A DNA stretch of 64,000 nt, from positions 8,574,001 through 8,638,000 of the forward strand of contig CM040103.1 of NCBI GenBank assembly GCA_022496805.1, read 5' to 3'. Each line of letters opens with the position of its first letter. Position 1 is the stretch's first letter. Below, piece by piece: positions 43,536 through 54,479 of this stretch. This DNA is from Pohlia nutans (taxonomy: Eukaryota; Streptophyta; Bryopsida; Bryales; Mniaceae). The notes under the pieces were generated by a model. That model was not told the origin of the DNA. It did not search any database and saw only the letters and a program-made list of their open reading frames with translations. The translations under genes were made by a program, and so were the position numbers.

Positions 43536-46500
43536 ATGGAGAAGGAAGAGGAGTTTCCTGTCCCTATAGATCCACCCATAGTGGATGTACCAGTGGTTTC
43601 AGAAGAGACCACGGAAGTAGCACAACCAGCTACAGTTGTAGCCAAAAGCACTCGACCCAGGTTGCCAGTCATCTTCTACAGGCTTATGGCGAAACCGCGT
43701 CTCAAGGCTGTGGAACAGGTAATTGAACACAAACTTTAACCCCTAAAGGACCGGGGGGGTTGTTGAACTTAGCTCTTGTTTTCTTGACTAGTTCTTGTAG
43801 CAAGCTCAATTCCTCATTGGTGTGGGGTAATTTTGACGATCCGCACTGTTAAAATTAAAGTAGACTGACGTAGCTTTTTTATGAAAAAAGGATCAACAAA
43901 ATTGCACGATTTCTGAGAAAATGCCACCGTTGAGAATTTTGATGGAACTTGTTCATGGTATTTTGTACACATGATGAAATCGGATTGTGCTCCAAAAATT
44001 CTGAATTTTTTATTGTGAGTAGAGATCATCATTCTAAACATGTGTAAACAATTTCAAGTAATTTGGAGATTTGTGGAGGAAGATATGAGGGTCTGAAGTG
44101 ACACTTAAATACCCTCCTTGCAACTCAAAAAAATCACCAAAAATCGCTCACTTGATGAATTTCCGATCAAGAAGTACCTACATATCTCAAAAGAGCTAGG
44201 GTCTCCTTGTTGTTCATCCTACAATTCAAAGCCCAAGAACCCAAATTTTCTCACTTTCTAGTTCCAGAAGCTGCTTTCAATTTCAAACGATCTCACAATA
44301 ATGTTTGGAAAAGCTCATGACCTTGATGGTGCAATGCAGTATATTGCGTCGTTTGAATATAGTCTCCATCCACAGACGAATTTCAATTCGCAGAAGCAGC
44401 GACCGCTTTTTCTGATCATGGAGACAGCGAAATCGGTAAATCCGAACTCTGGCATCACATGAACAATTCCTTGTTTTCTTTTAACTTTATGCTGTTAATT
44501 CTAGAAGCATTTCTAAACCAGGGGACTCTGTGGGAAGCAGATCATAACTGCACCGCAACCCATCAAGTGCGTGGAAGCTGTGTTTGTTGCACTTTTTCTG
44601 ACGGTATGCTTCACTTCTTTTAAACCCTGAGTGCTTAAATGGCCAACACTGACCACTTCCATAATTACAGGAGATGAAATAGATCGTTTACAAAGAAGGT
44701 AACGATATGTATCAATAGAAAGAAGAAATCATACACTACATTCTCTTAACAATAGGGGGTGTCTGATTAAGGTAGACGTATCTTAAACCCCACCAATACA
44801 CCTAAAACCACCAACTTTTACACCCCTCTTTCATTTCAGGAAGGAAATGTAAGCTTTCATTACATGATTTATGCATCAATTGTTCAAAAGTTAAGTCATG
44901 TACCGACAACTTACATTTCCTCCCTAAAATGAAGAAAGGGTGTAGTTTTAGGTGTATTGGTGGTTTAAGGTATGCCTACCTTATGAGTATGTGCCCCAGC
45001 TTTTGCAATGAATTATTGAGCGAGGATGTGGCCTTGTCTCCTTGAAGGGTGGTGGTAGAACCCTGGGATTTCAATTTGTGAGTAGAAGGCAACTATTTTG
45101 ATGAGAGTCTCACGATTATGAGCATGGATTTTGGGATACACCACGTAGGAACTGTGTCGCAAAGTCGCTGGCACTCATGGAAATATGTTTTGAAAGTTAA
45201 GGTAGACGTACCTTAAACCACCATGACACTTAAAATCACCAACTTCTACACCCCTATTTCATTTCAGGAAGGAAATGTAGGCTTTCATTACATGACTTAT
45301 GCATCAATTGCTCAAAAGTTAAGTCATGTACTGACAACTTACATTTCCTCCCTAAAATGAAGAAAGGGTGTAGAAGTTGGTGGTTTTTTAGTTGTTGTGG
45401 TGGTTTAATATACGTCTACCTTACTAAAATCAACTATTAGCTTCCAAAGTGCTCTTTCTATTTTGAGTTTGTGCACTTCAGGTTAACGAACTTTTCAATT
45501 CAGCCTTTGAAAAAGGAAATGACAATTTTCAATGCATAATTTCTTGATGCTTCTTTGATTATCTTGTAGGCTGGGCTGCCTGATGTGGAGCGTTATCCAT
45601 TGAGCTTCCAGACAGTGTTGGATGATCAGGTAGAACACAAGTGTTGCTGAACATAAAGATCTGCATGATTCTAATGAGAGGTATCCACCCAGGTCTCTGC
45701 CATCTGCTTGATAGAATAGAAAATAGGTCCCAATTAGTTTTCGCCATTGATTTTTTCCTACCCAATTAATGTTGGATGCAGCAAGCAAAAGAAATACCGA
45801 CCTTTGTGATACTTGTGAGCTTCTCTTCAGTAATCATCTGTATAGTTGTCCAAACTCATTTCTCACCCTCCATGGAAAAACTGAACTGGTTAAAAATAGA
45901 ATTTGGGGTGGTTTTTCTAAATCGTTCAGAAATTGAGTTTTATTGTTTTACTACATTTGATAATATCTCACCCTCCATGGAAAAACTAAAAGGGCTGAAA
46001 ATAGAAATTTGAGGTGGCTAAAATGAATGTCACCAGAGTATAAATCTCATCACACCCGTCAAAAAAGCATATAGGGTTCAAAATGACTATTTTTAGCCCT
46101 TTTAGTTTTTCCATGGAGGGTGAGATATGGGGTCTAGAATGGCTATTTTTTATCCAGTTTAGTTTTTCCACGAAGGGTGAGATTTGTGTGATGCATTCTA
46201 AGGGTGTTCATTTTCACATTCTCGTATATCTAGAATGATACAGGCAAGATTGATTCAAGGAATTGGACGTGGAGCAGGTGTATCAACACATAGTGCTAGT
46301 GGTGCAGCATTTTGGAAAATTTGGTGCAATTGGGATAAGCCGCTGGCCTGAATTCTGCAGCAAAGACCTGAAGTTTCACAGGTTTTGTATAGATTGTAAA
46401 CCCTTGTTCTCACAATGGCTATAAGTATCGGAACAAAGATGATATAGTGCTCTATTAGGAACTCTAACTCTTAACCCTGCTGGTAATACAATGGATGAGG

Positions 46501-49500
46501 GAGATTTCAGTGACCTGATTTTCAAATAAAACCCTAAACTGCTGCAGTATGTCCACTGTTATTGAGACCTATAAAACGGCCTACCAGGAGCAGCACCATG
46601 TGGTGGAGAAGATTCGGGTTGGCCTTCCGGTATGTAATTCCTTCCACCATTGGCAGCTCCAATTTTTTTTTGAGTAAAACTACGTGAAGTTACTTAACCC
46701 CTAACTGCCTAACCGACCATAATTATTTGGTTGATCCAAAATTTCAGAAAACTTTAAAAGTCCATAGCTTTTGCAAAAATAACAATTTTTGAATGTGATT
46801 TTTTTCACTTGTAGATATTGAAACTGATCAACCTTTTCAAAAAAGGAAGTTTGAAAAAAAAGTTTACTGATTTTCCTCTAACAACCGAAGTGGCAGTATC
46901 TCAAATTGTTACAATTTTGAAATTCTGCCCGGAATGGAGTCTTTAGGTTTTGTTATCAAATAAGATTAGTTCTAACATGAAAAAGGTAACCAACATGGAA
47001 AACCAATGTTTTTGACCTATCATATTGGATTCCAAACCAAATTGACTAAGCAAGTATTTTTTATGAATTTTCAAAGATAATTCTTATAAATTGATTATTA
47101 AAAAACTCATAACGTTTTTTCAAACTTTAAGCGTATGGATTTTGTCTTATTGTTGTGCTCTACATATAGGATTGGACCTCATTAAAGTTGTGTAAAATGG
47201 ACATTATAACACATTTAGTTTCTTTAGAAAACCCTTGGGCACTTAGGGGTTAAGCAAAGACGGTTTGAAAACGTAGCAAGTTAAAAGCATGTTAAAAGCA
47301 ATTATAGTAGGATGTTGTTGGCTTAAGAATGAATTTCTCATGTCTAGTAGAGTTGTACCATGTGGTTATAGGAATAATGACATTCTATCATTGTTGAATA
47401 GAGTTATTGAGTTTCTCATTTTCAATATTATGATTTGCAAAACAAGCATTGTACTAAGAACTATATTCAAAGAAATAGATGAAAATAATTACATTCTATT
47501 TTGGGTAGAGACTTGTTGAATGACCATGGGGTGATTGTGGCAGGTCGAGCACAATACGAGGTCTACAAACTTTGTCTGCTGGCGACACCTTGAGCTTGAC
47601 TTAAAAGATCAGCCGTGGACAGATGTAAGCTTAGAGTTTTATCATGAACATGATGGGAAACTACTCTTGGTTCAATGTGTAAGGCAGGAATACCTAAAAC
47701 CAACACTGCACCTAATTGCGACAAAATTCAGACCATGCAATCATTTCAGAACACAAATCTAGGTGCATCTTAGAGCTTTTATTGTATGTTGACCAAAACG
47801 ATAAGCTATTTATGGTTTACCTAGATTTACGTTCTAGAATGACCATCATGCTTAGATCCTGTCGCAATTAGGTACAGTGTTGGTTTTAGGTGCTCCTACC
47901 TTAATGGCTTACTCAAATTGACAAGCGTTGTTTGCTTCTCATTCTGACTTGTTGCAAAATTGTGGGGTTGACTGGGGCACCCAAGTGTGTTGAAGCAATT
48001 GACGAGTTTGCCGCTAAGGGAAAACGGCTCTGGAACTCGTAAGCTATTTGCTACTTTACTCTGAAAATTCATGATTGAGCCTGAAGAAAAATGCCATGCT
48101 CTACTATGCTAAAGTGTCTAGCAAATTTTCAATATGTTAATTTACAAGATTACTCCCTCAATAGACTTATCCTATAAGCAATGGTATTTGGTCCCTCTTT
48201 CTGCACTCACCAATTCGTTTTGGGTCCATTCAAGCTAATACGAACCAAAGGTGCCTTGTTTTGAGTGCTTTGGAGAGTCCTTTGGAGAGTAGCTAGAGAC
48301 AAGAAAGTCATGATTTTCATTCAAAGAACAATTCTGTAGTGTATTTTTTTCAATTTTCATTCACATGATCATCATTCTCATTCAATTATCCCAAAATTTA
48401 TACCAAAAAAGTGTTATTTATCATTTAGAGAAGTCCTTGGTGAGTTATTAAAACCATTGTTGACAGAGCTATTCTAGTGCTTTTGATAGCTAATTGTTTA
48501 CAATATTGCTTTCATCTTGTACTATGTGTTTTATATACATTGACATATCACTTTCCTCTCTAATTACAATTTAAATCAAACATCACATTGAAAATGCCTT
48601 GAAGAAAGCATTGCTGACAACCTAGGTGGTTCGTATTAGCTTGAATGGACCCTTTTCCAGATTTTATTTCAACTCTTGTGTCACTTTTTACTTTTTGGGA
48701 TGATGTCAACTCATAGATACTTGACATTGAGTTGGCTTTCCCCCAAATTGAGGTTTTGGTCATACCCTTGGAACTTTAATATGAAAGTTTTTTAGCATCT
48801 CAAGTGTCACTAAAAACTATTTGACACCTTGTTTTCTTTTGTCCAAAGTCAAGGATAACTTCAATTTCATTTGTTGCATACTTTCAAATTGGGGGTGTAA
48901 AATACACCATAGGATAACTCTAATATTATAGATGTTTGACAGTAGCTGTAAAAATGACTTGGATGAAGGAGGAGGGCAGGCAACGGTTTTAGGGTTTAGG
49001 GTTTTAGGGAAAGCGTTCTACTGTGCCCATCAGTGATCTCAGAACCACTTTGTGACATTTAGAACATTATGCGACCTCCCACATAAATGGTATCTACTTT
49101 TGCTACCCAGTGCATACAATACTCACGATACCTCTATAATATCCGGCAATACCCTTGATATATTAAGATGATACCATGATGATATCCGCGGATATCACCT
49201 CATGAAGTTGCTACATATTTATATCATGATGAGCATTCATGCTACATTTCAATTATTTTTTCATTTTCTTTCTTTGTATGTTTAGCAGCCCCATTTTTGG
49301 GTAGAAATCCAGCTAATTTTAGCCAGTTTTGAGATCACTGGTGTCCATGTATAGCTTGTTCTGTAAATCCTCATATGGATCTAAACTGGTGCATCAATTT
49401 TTGCACAGATGGATTCACTCTGGAAGAGGTGAAGACCCTCGTCACTTGTACATTCGCCAAACAAAGAGGATGCTTCAAGACCGAGAGTCATCTCCTTACA

Positions 49501-51755
49501 AGGCCAACAAGCGTATGAATTCCGAGCTCGCCGCAGACGCGAATTCCGCAGACGTCGCAGACTTAAGAATTGTGAATTGCAAGTTCAACATCCAGCCACT
49601 GAGTTCCAGGGAGTCTGCTCGCGTTGCTTTGAGCTTAGAGCCTGGAAAAGTCTCCTACTTCTGGACCAAACCCGCCAAGGCTCCCGGACCGGTTGTGCCC
49701 AAGGAGAAGAAGAGCATTCGTTTGCCATCCAAACATGGCTTCAGCAAGTTTCGGAGATGCAAGAAGTTGTTCAAAAGAGATCAAAGTGCGGACGGTGCTA
49801 CTCGGCCTGCGAAGAGCACTACGGGAGCTATCAGGTGACCTGATAGCTCAACCACTTTATGACATTTAGAACATTATGCCACCTCCCACATAAATGGTAT
49901 CTACTTTTGCTACCCAGTGCATACAACACTCATGATACCTCTATAATATCCGGCAATACCTTAGACATATTAAGGTGATACCATGATGATATCCGTGGAT
50001 ATCACCTCACGAAGTTGCTACATATTTACATCATGATGAGCATTCTCGCTACATTTCATTTTTGTTTTCATTTTCTTTCTTGGTAAGTTTAGCAGCCCCA
50101 TTTTTTTGGGTAGAAATCCAACTAATTTTAGCCAGTTTTGAGATCACTGATCAGGTCCCTTCCAAGAGCAGCACCGCCGAGCCAGAGCGCTGAACCACCT
50201 TTGGTTGTGAGCCCTTGCATCTTGGGAACCAAGTACCTGGATGCAACACCTGGTAAGCAATGGCCTGACCTTTCTCATAAGAAACCCAGGGGCTGCACTG
50301 TACTAAACATGAACATGTATACGAGAGTGCACAGAAGGGGTATTAATTTGAACACTGCCGTATTACGGATATATACAATAAACACATTTAGAACTGAAAA
50401 TATTCATGTATACTTACATTAAGCATATATTTAAAACGGAATATATCTGTACACAAAGGTATTTAGACATATAACCTCTTGTATACAAGGGGGTTTTTAG
50501 GAGTCGTGAACGCACGTGATTCTCAAACATAATGTAGAGTGCAACCTGCGGGCAGGAAAATATCCTGTTACATTGACAAAGTTCTTATTGTTACACATTC
50601 ATCAGGATTAGATTCATGTAGTCCTCAATTGTATTTGAGTTAACCGAAAAGAAGCCCATGTAACCTCCCTATTTGCTCTACTTCTATCTTCTTTTTTGAG
50701 CTATACTTGTGTTGTGTCATAGATTGTCCCCTTGTGGGCCATGGGTTTGGAGCTTTGGTATAAGGTGTGGGAGTCATTGCGAGGTGTGGAGAATAATGAC
50801 AGTGGCTTGCTTTAGAATGTCTCCCAACTCATCATAGACTAGTTTTTGGTCTATTTATATTTCAATATGAGTTCAAGAGGAATTCAACACAAGTTTGCTA
50901 AAACTTTCTTCTTTGAGCTGACTTTTCGGTTAACTCTAGATTAACAACTTTGTCAATCTAGTGGAGGGTCATTTGAAACAATGGCTTTCTTCTGAATCGA
51001 CATTGGTACCTTGAAGTTGAGCAGGATTTGATGGTGCAAAGGCAAGCTGGGAGTGCCTCAGAACACTCTACCGAACGAAGAACGAAGCAAGGCTGTTGGT
51101 GCTCAAGGAGAAGCTCGCAGAGCTCCGGATGCAAGGACCGTGCGAGGACGAGGCTTTCCATGTTGTCCAGGACATATTTCAGCAGCTGGTGGGCATTGGA
51201 GAAGCGATTACGGGCAGGTTGGATGTGTTCGAAGGGACGATGAACGCGCTCTCGGAGAATTTTGATGTGGTGGTGCAGTCTGTCAACAGCCAGAAGGAGC
51301 TCCAATCCCTGAAGCAGCTCGCGAACCAGTTGGCTGCAGAAGATGATGAAGAAGAAGAAAATGAATTGAAACTGAAAAAGAAGAAAGGGCCTGTCGTCAC
51401 CTCGTTGAATCGGAGCACCTCGCTGTATGTGAAGAAGGTGGAGCCTCGTGTGCATTACTCCGTTCCGCCGTGCAATTGGTGTGGACTTCACGGACACCGG
51501 ATGCGCGATTGCCAGGACTTGGAAGTGGAGATTGCGCGCCGGGTTCGCGAGTACAAGCTCCGGATGAGTGAGAACCGAGTGCAGGAATCGGTGCCTTCTG
51601 AAATGCAAGAACAGACAAAAGATCAAAATGCGCAACTGATGGACGAGACGAAACCGGAAGCGCCGAAGGAGAAGAGCGGCAGCAAGATGAGCAGGAAGAA
51701 GAAGCTGATGCAGCGACGGCTTCGAACGAAACTCATGTACCTGTTGGGGAAATGA
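43536..51755 (+). CDS. vasohibin-like tubulin carboxypeptidase with a C-terminal extension
   Basis: Eleven exons (43536-43718, 44340-44435, 44541-44603, 45570-45629, 46278-46381, 46548-46629, 47544-47624, 47986-48038, 49409-49834, 50155-50252, 51025-51755) join in phase to 658 residues. Residues about 45-260 follow vasohibins: LKAVEQYIASFEYSLHPQT, IKCVEAVFVALFLT, AGLPDVERYPLSFQT, VYQHIVLVV, FGAIGISRWPE, STVIETYKTAYQEQHHVVEK and WRHLELDL. The Cys-His-Ser triad is intact at Cys103, His138 and Ser155. The spacings of 35 and 17 equal those of human VASH1 (169, 204, 221). Vasohibins remove the C-terminal Tyr of alpha-tubulin, in animals with the cofactor SVBP. The remaining 400 residues are foreign to animal vasohibins: a basic stretch, a predicted coiled coil with an acidic run (near 515-530), a CX2CX4HX4C zinc knuckle (about 565-578; CNWCGLHGHRMRDC) and a Lys/Arg-rich tail. 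Exon 8's acceptor is the least certain boundary. Introns carry MITEs of several families. Function in microtubules or flagella is inference. Confidence 0.9.
43740..43775. mobile_element. left end of a TTAA-type MITE in vasohibin-like intron 1
   Basis: TTAA at 43736-43739 followed by CCCCTAAAGGACCGGG, 17 bp after the splice donor. No matching right end was found before exon 2 at 44340. The end given is nominal. Confidence 0.55.
44770..44981. mobile_element. AGGTAG-type MITE, copy 1 (vasohibin-like intron 3)
   Basis: 212 bp with termini AGGTAGACGTATCTTAAACC / AGGTAGGCATACCTTAAACC and TA on both sides. The pairing continues inward (CACCAATACACC), making an extended foldback. Confidence 0.85.
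45200..45421. mobile_element. AGGTAG-type MITE, copy 2 (vasohibin-like intron 3)
   Basis: 222 bp, TA-flanked, same termini and body as copy 1 (CATTTCAGGAAGGAAATGTA) and same orientation, in the same intron 218 bp away. It folds back in the same way. Confidence 0.85.
45864..46192. repeat. inverted repeat in vasohibin-like intron 4
   Basis: TCACCCTCCATGGAAAAACT occurs at about 45870 and 45966, and its complement at about 46110 and 46170, each next to an AAATAG/CTATTTTT block. The four repeats form a two-by-two foldback. Confidence 0.8.
46698..47249 (-). mobile_element. TTAA-type MITE in vasohibin-like intron 6
   Basis: 552 bp between TTAA 46694-46697 and TTAA 47250-47253, with termini CCCCTAACTGCC and GGGCACTTAGGGG. 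The body resembles 15264-15805 (ATTATAACACATTTAG near the right end). Confidence 0.87.
47682..47901. mobile_element. AGGTAG-type MITE, copy 3 (vasohibin-like intron 7)
   Basis: 220 bp, TA-flanked, termini AGGCAGGAATACCTAAAACC / AGGTAGGAGCACCTAAAACC with pairing extending through CAACACTG-ACCTAATTGCGAC. A diverged subfamily of copies 1 and 2. It begins 57 bp after the splice donor. Confidence 0.82.
48222..48652. mobile_element. 431-bp MITE with perfect 26-bp TIRs (vasohibin-like intron 8)
   Basis: Both ends read GGGTCCATTCAAGCTAATAC inward (26 identical bases) and are flanked by TTT. A GGG start and 3-bp T-rich target suggest a PIF-Harbinger relative. The identical termini imply recent movement. 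Confidence 0.85.
48987..49009. repeat. short interstitial TTTAGGG-like run
   Basis: TTTTAGGGTTTAGGG plus a third imperfect unit. A similar run lies at 51757-51778 just after the vasohibin-like stop codon. The motif is the plant telomere repeat and is also common in plant promoters and introns. Confidence 0.7.
49031..49340. mobile_element. CAGTGATCTC repeat, copy 1 (vasohibin-like intron 8)
   Basis: 310 bp bounded by CAGTGATCTCAGAAC and GTTTTGAGATCACTG. It is nearly the same as intron 9 of the same gene (49835-50154). It ends about 70 bp before exon 9. No target duplication is evident for this copy. Confidence 0.85.
49835..50154 (+). mobile_element. CAGTGATCTC repeat, copy 2, forming the whole of intron 9
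   Basis: The intron runs from GTGACCTGATAGCTC to GATCACTGATCAG and, apart from about 10-20 bases at the donor side, is entirely a copy of the repeat at 49031-49340. The 7-base direct repeat ATCAGGT spans both splice junctions (49830-49836 and 50150-50156) and provides the AG|GT context at each, as expected for an introner whose target duplication was co-opted for splicing. Exon frame and phase are preserved across it. Confidence 0.75.
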
Positions 51756-51812
51756 TTTTTAGGGTTTAGGGTTTAGGGTGATGGCCTGATATGGCCTGAT
51801 CAAGGTGATGAC

Positions 51813-52348
51813 CTGATATGGGTACCCCTCCAAAAATAGTGTGATTTTTGAGAAATATCTTTTTGGTAAGAAAAAAACATTGAACCATTAGGGGTGTAAC
51901 ACTTCTTTCTTCCCATTCTCAATCTTCAAAGAATGGAGACGTGGCACGCTCTCCTTGAATGGCCGAGGGCTCATTCTTTGAAGATTGGAGAATTTCATTT
52001 TTCTCCTCCACGGGTGAAGAATGGAGAATGGCCCATGCTTGGAGGATGAGTAACCAACTAAGACCCTCTATTCTTCATTCTCAATCTCCACAAACCACAA
52101 AAGGGGTGTCACACTTTTTCCATGGAGAAGCTATCCTATTGGCTCCTCTTTTTCCTCATTCTCCATTCTTCATTCTCCGAGGAGGTGTGACAACCCCTAT
52201 TACAAAAATTAGAGGGTGTTATAGACACGATGGCTGCAACTATATACATGAGTCTCACATAGTGTGACTTATGTCTAACTCATTTTATATGTGCTAGAAA
52301 TTCTGTTTTTAACACCGTGTAAGTGGTATCCATATTAGGCCATTCCCT
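51813..52348. mobile_element. TIR MITE (partner of 28438-28672), interrupted
   Basis: Outer pieces 51813-51889 and 52199-52348 match the reverse complement of 28438-28672 (CTGATATGGGTACCCCT, CTCACATAGTGTGACTTATG). It is interrupted by a nested element at 51890-52198. Confidence 0.78.
51890..52198. mobile_element. nested MITE, AGGGGTG termini
   Basis: About 309 bp with ends AGGGGTGTAACAC and GTGTGACAACCCCT. Flanking ATTA on both sides is single (ACAATTACAAAAA) in the uninterrupted relative at 28438-28672. It contains several palindromic CATTCTCAATCTTC / GAAGATTGGAGAATG blocks. Confidence 0.7.
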
Positions 52349-52349
52349 A

Positions 52350-52990
52350 GCAAGTGAAATGGATACACTCCACAGTTGAGGAATGCGAAATAAAGAGAGA
52401 GATTATGCATTTTGGATGGATAAAAATCTTTGTTGGAAGGTGGTATTGGAACATAACATTCTATAGCAATGTCAAGAGCCTAATTATTCCTAGCAACAAT
52501 TTGTTGTTTTTGTTCTCTAAAATTCCAAGGCAAACAATTATTTTTTACAAGGGAATGCTATGTGTATGCTCTCTATTGTGAATGCAAGTCTTCGAGTATT
52601 TCTTTTTATTGTCATGTAAGGTTGGATGTCCTAAAACCATCAACTTAAGAAATATGGCCTTGTTTTAACAAGGTTATTTATGAGAAATATTTTTTGGTCA
52701 TTTGGAAGAAGATTTCTCATAGAATGCACAATTTTCACAATTTAATTCCCAATTTTCAATTTGATACAAATTTTCAAAGTGAAAAGACCTTTGTGATTCA
52801 AATCATACCTCTTCGCAATGCTTGCTGGGCACTAAAGGGTAAAGTGACTCCATCAATATTGATGCCCGGGGTTTCATTTCCGTGATGCCCGGGTCAGTTG
52901 ACCTTGCTTGAAGTTTCGACGGATGAACGACATCCATTGGCACCGTCGTCTCTCCCGCCTTTCCTCCTTCCACTGAGTCCGAGATTCCTC
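52350..52990. other. intergenic
   Basis: Nothing recognised beyond two short CCCGGG-type palindromes near 52865-52890. Confidence 0.4.
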
Positions 52991-53039
52991 TCTCATTGTT
53001 TCGTAAGCTTGATTAAGTTAGTGCGACTACCGGAGCGAT

Positions 53040-53320
53040 GGATTTCCGGCAACATCGCGTGCATTAGGTTGCCATGACTTGAGCAGTGGCGGCAGGCGGC
53101 CGTAGAAGAAGTGAAATCGTTGCGTTTCGTGGAGAATTGCGAATTTGCGAATGTCGTGGAGAATCGAAAAAACAGAGGTTTGGCAGGTGTAGCAAGCAAA
53201 GCCGATGGCCGAGCCTGCTTGTGGATCTCCATTTCACAAGTCTTCTTCTCCGACAAATCAACACATGCGCTTTGTACACTTTGCAACGAAGCAGTGTTTC
53301 TAGGGTATGTCCATTTCTCT
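53040..53320 (+). other. GC-rich possible exon, unidentified
   Basis: GC and CpG content rise sharply against the surroundings, as in the known exons and promoters here. On the plus strand one frame reads KSLRFVENCEFANVVENRKN, then GLAGVASKADGRACLWISIS and FFSDKSTHALCTLC. Another plus frame and a minus-strand frame are also open. I recognise none of them. It could be a first exon or a CpG-rich 5' region of a lost or non-coding gene. Confidence 0.3.
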
Positions 53321-53546
53321 GTTCCAGATCTTGGCTCTTTGCGCTTCTAGAGCACTCATCATTCTATCATGTAACATGTTTTTCGTTTCTTGTCACATAC
53401 TGCATGCTTATACTGTGGATGGTCACCGGGTTCATTTACCGACAATTTGTCGGCAGAGGTTCCTTAAAAGAGGTTAACACGTCTTTCAATCACGGTTTTT
53501 TTTTTCTGGCACCATGGTGCCAGACTCCAATGTTGTGGCACAGTCT

Positions 53547-53594
53547 GGATCTAAATCTGGACCTAAATCCAGATCTAAATCCAGATCTAAATCC
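53547..53594. repeat. 12-bp tandem repeat
   Basis: Four copies of GGATCTAAATCC-like units. Confidence 0.9.
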
Positions 53595-53852
53595 ATTCTC
53601 CATTGCATGCATGGAGCACTGCTACAGTGAAAAAAAAACCTTGCTTTCAATGAATGCAAGGATGTTCATTGGTGGATTGGAGAAGGCAGCTTTTGACTGG
53701 AAATGATAGACCTTACCTTCGTTGCAGCTCTTGGCCATCAGTGATTTTTGTTTTTCGTCAGGGGATAGTTTAGCTTTTTTGCTACTTTTTAATGGCTTGA
53801 AGAGCAATCCAGGCTCTTGGATGCTCTGTTTGTGTTAATATATAGGTAATAT

Positions 53853-53950
53853 CTAGGTAATACACATGTGATACCTAGGTAATACACATGTGATACCTAG
53901 ATAATACAGATGTGATACCTAGGTATTACACATGTGATACCTAGGTGCTA
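53853..53950. repeat. 22-bp tandem repeat within a dispersed repeat
   Basis: About four copies of CTAGGTAATACACATGTGAT plus AC, inside the repeat whose inverted partner at 41062-41203 has only one unit. The flanks (ATATATAGGTAATAT; ACATCTTGACTCCGTGTA) are shared. Confidence 0.9.
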
Positions 53951-54479
53951 CTTAGGCAATACCTAGGTAATACCTCCGTTTAAAGAGAGCTACACATCTT
54001 GACTCCGTGTATGAAATCTGGTTATTATTCGAAAAAGTCTTATGTATCAATTAGTGAGTCCATATTTTATGTAGCAATTGGCTTAAATTAGTCAAAAAAA
54101 TCACTGGTACTCACGAATCGGTCATATAACCTGTTTTTCGTTATCTGTTTTTCGTTCTCTGTTTTGAATGAATAGAATAGAATAATAGAATAGGGCGGTG
54201 ATAAATGTACCAGCTTCAGTTGAGCAGTTGAGACATCGAGGCATTTGAGCTATCGAAAATCCAGTCCGATTTTCAGTTATGTGTGAAATTTCTCAAACTA
54301 GTTACGGAGATTGAGGTTCTGTGACGTCAAGTTGGAAAATACTTGTCACTATTTTACAACTTGACGTTGTATTAGATGTAGGACGTTAACTGTCAAATAC
54401 GTCTTACAACTTGGATAAAATATTCCCAAATATTTCTGGAATATTTTAATAATATGCTTATTTGACAGATGGGGAGATA

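Noticed and set aside
48987..51778. TTTAGGG runs as evidence of a nearby telomere
   Set aside because: Only about three units each; normal coding genes lie around them. The similarity of the TTAA element ends (TTTAGGGG) to the telomere repeat also seems coincidental because they occur as single inverted pairs next to TTAA.
53086..53706. 206-residue open frame as a gene
   Set aside because: Its second half runs through a 12-bp tandem repeat and a poly(T) stretch, and competing frames are equally open; only the GC-rich start was kept as a low-confidence possible exon.
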